Shown in pieces: positions 6,233 to 6,272 of a DNA stretch of 6,272 nt. The first letter of the stretch is position 1. Every line of letters starts with the position of its first letter. A program made the position numbers and the translations under genes. The notes under the pieces were generated by a model. It saw only the letters and a program-made list of their open reading frames with translations. It was not told where the DNA came from and made no database searches. The DNA comes from CAYONM01 sp964405325. GTDB taxonomy: Bacteria; Planctomycetota; UBA11346. Where the stretch lies: the NCBI GenBank assembly GCA_964405325.1, contig CAYONM010000214.1, positions 1 through 6,272 of the forward strand. Reading direction: 5' to 3'.

Positions 6233-6272
6233 AAACTCAGGCACTTCGCCAGACTTGCGCTTTCCGGCCCTG
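6221..6272. mobile_element. Possible insertion-sequence end (partial)
   Basis: Sulfatase homology ends sharply after Pro-Pro-Tyr at 6220. The next bases, GGGCACCTCTAAAAACTC, do not continue the family and resemble the terminal repeat style of IS5-like elements. That resemblance is from memory, not a search. No transposase codons can be read in the 52 bases available. A plain deletion junction would look the same. Confidence 0.4.

Noticed and set aside
1..6272. CRISPR array, tRNA or rRNA genes
   Set aside because: No regularly spaced repeat series, cloverleaf-like segment or rRNA-like stretch was seen.

Overview
The window is about 60-65% GC and gene-dense, and looks like the chromosome of a Gram-negative-type bacterium. 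The best guess is the PVC group (Planctomycetota, Lentisphaerota, Verrucomicrobiota). That guess rests on an exported, tryptophan-rich beta-propeller-like protein of unknown function and a remnant of an arylsulfatase of the type abundant in those phyla. The phylum is an inference; no rRNA gene or other marker is present.

Layout. Bases 1-46 hold one end of a short interspersed repeat. Bases 46-2100 (minus strand) encode a 684-residue putative exported protein whose stop codon touches that repeat. A 135-bp divergent intergenic region (2101-2235) separates it from a plus-strand pair: a 270-residue NifU-like protein (2236-3048), then aconitate hydratase B (3060-5618). Only 11 bp lie between the pair, and a strong intrinsic terminator follows at 5664-5692. 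Bases 5738-6232 hold a decayed sulfatase. It has lost its N-terminus, carries a 78-bp in-frame insertion inside the catalytic signature, and is cut off at 6220 by sequence that may be an insertion-sequence end.

How the genes fit together. AcnB is the [4Fe-4S] aconitase of the TCA cycle. The gene coupled to it keeps the three-domain order of NifU (IscU-like scaffold, BFD-like [2Fe-2S] domain, C-terminal Nfu-like domain). It has lost the cluster-assembly cysteines of both scaffold domains and kept only the four of the central ferredoxin-like domain. It therefore looks like a repurposed partner, perhaps an electron carrier, repair factor or redox sensor for AcnB, rather than an ordinary scaffold.

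Most unusual features. (1) The Cys-depleted NifU homologue coupled to acnB. (2) A repeated element with conserved ends and a variable middle, seen at both ends of the window. One copy lies as 26 extra codons without a stop directly after the Cys-x-Pro-x-Arg motif of the sulfatase; the other abuts the stop codon of the first gene.
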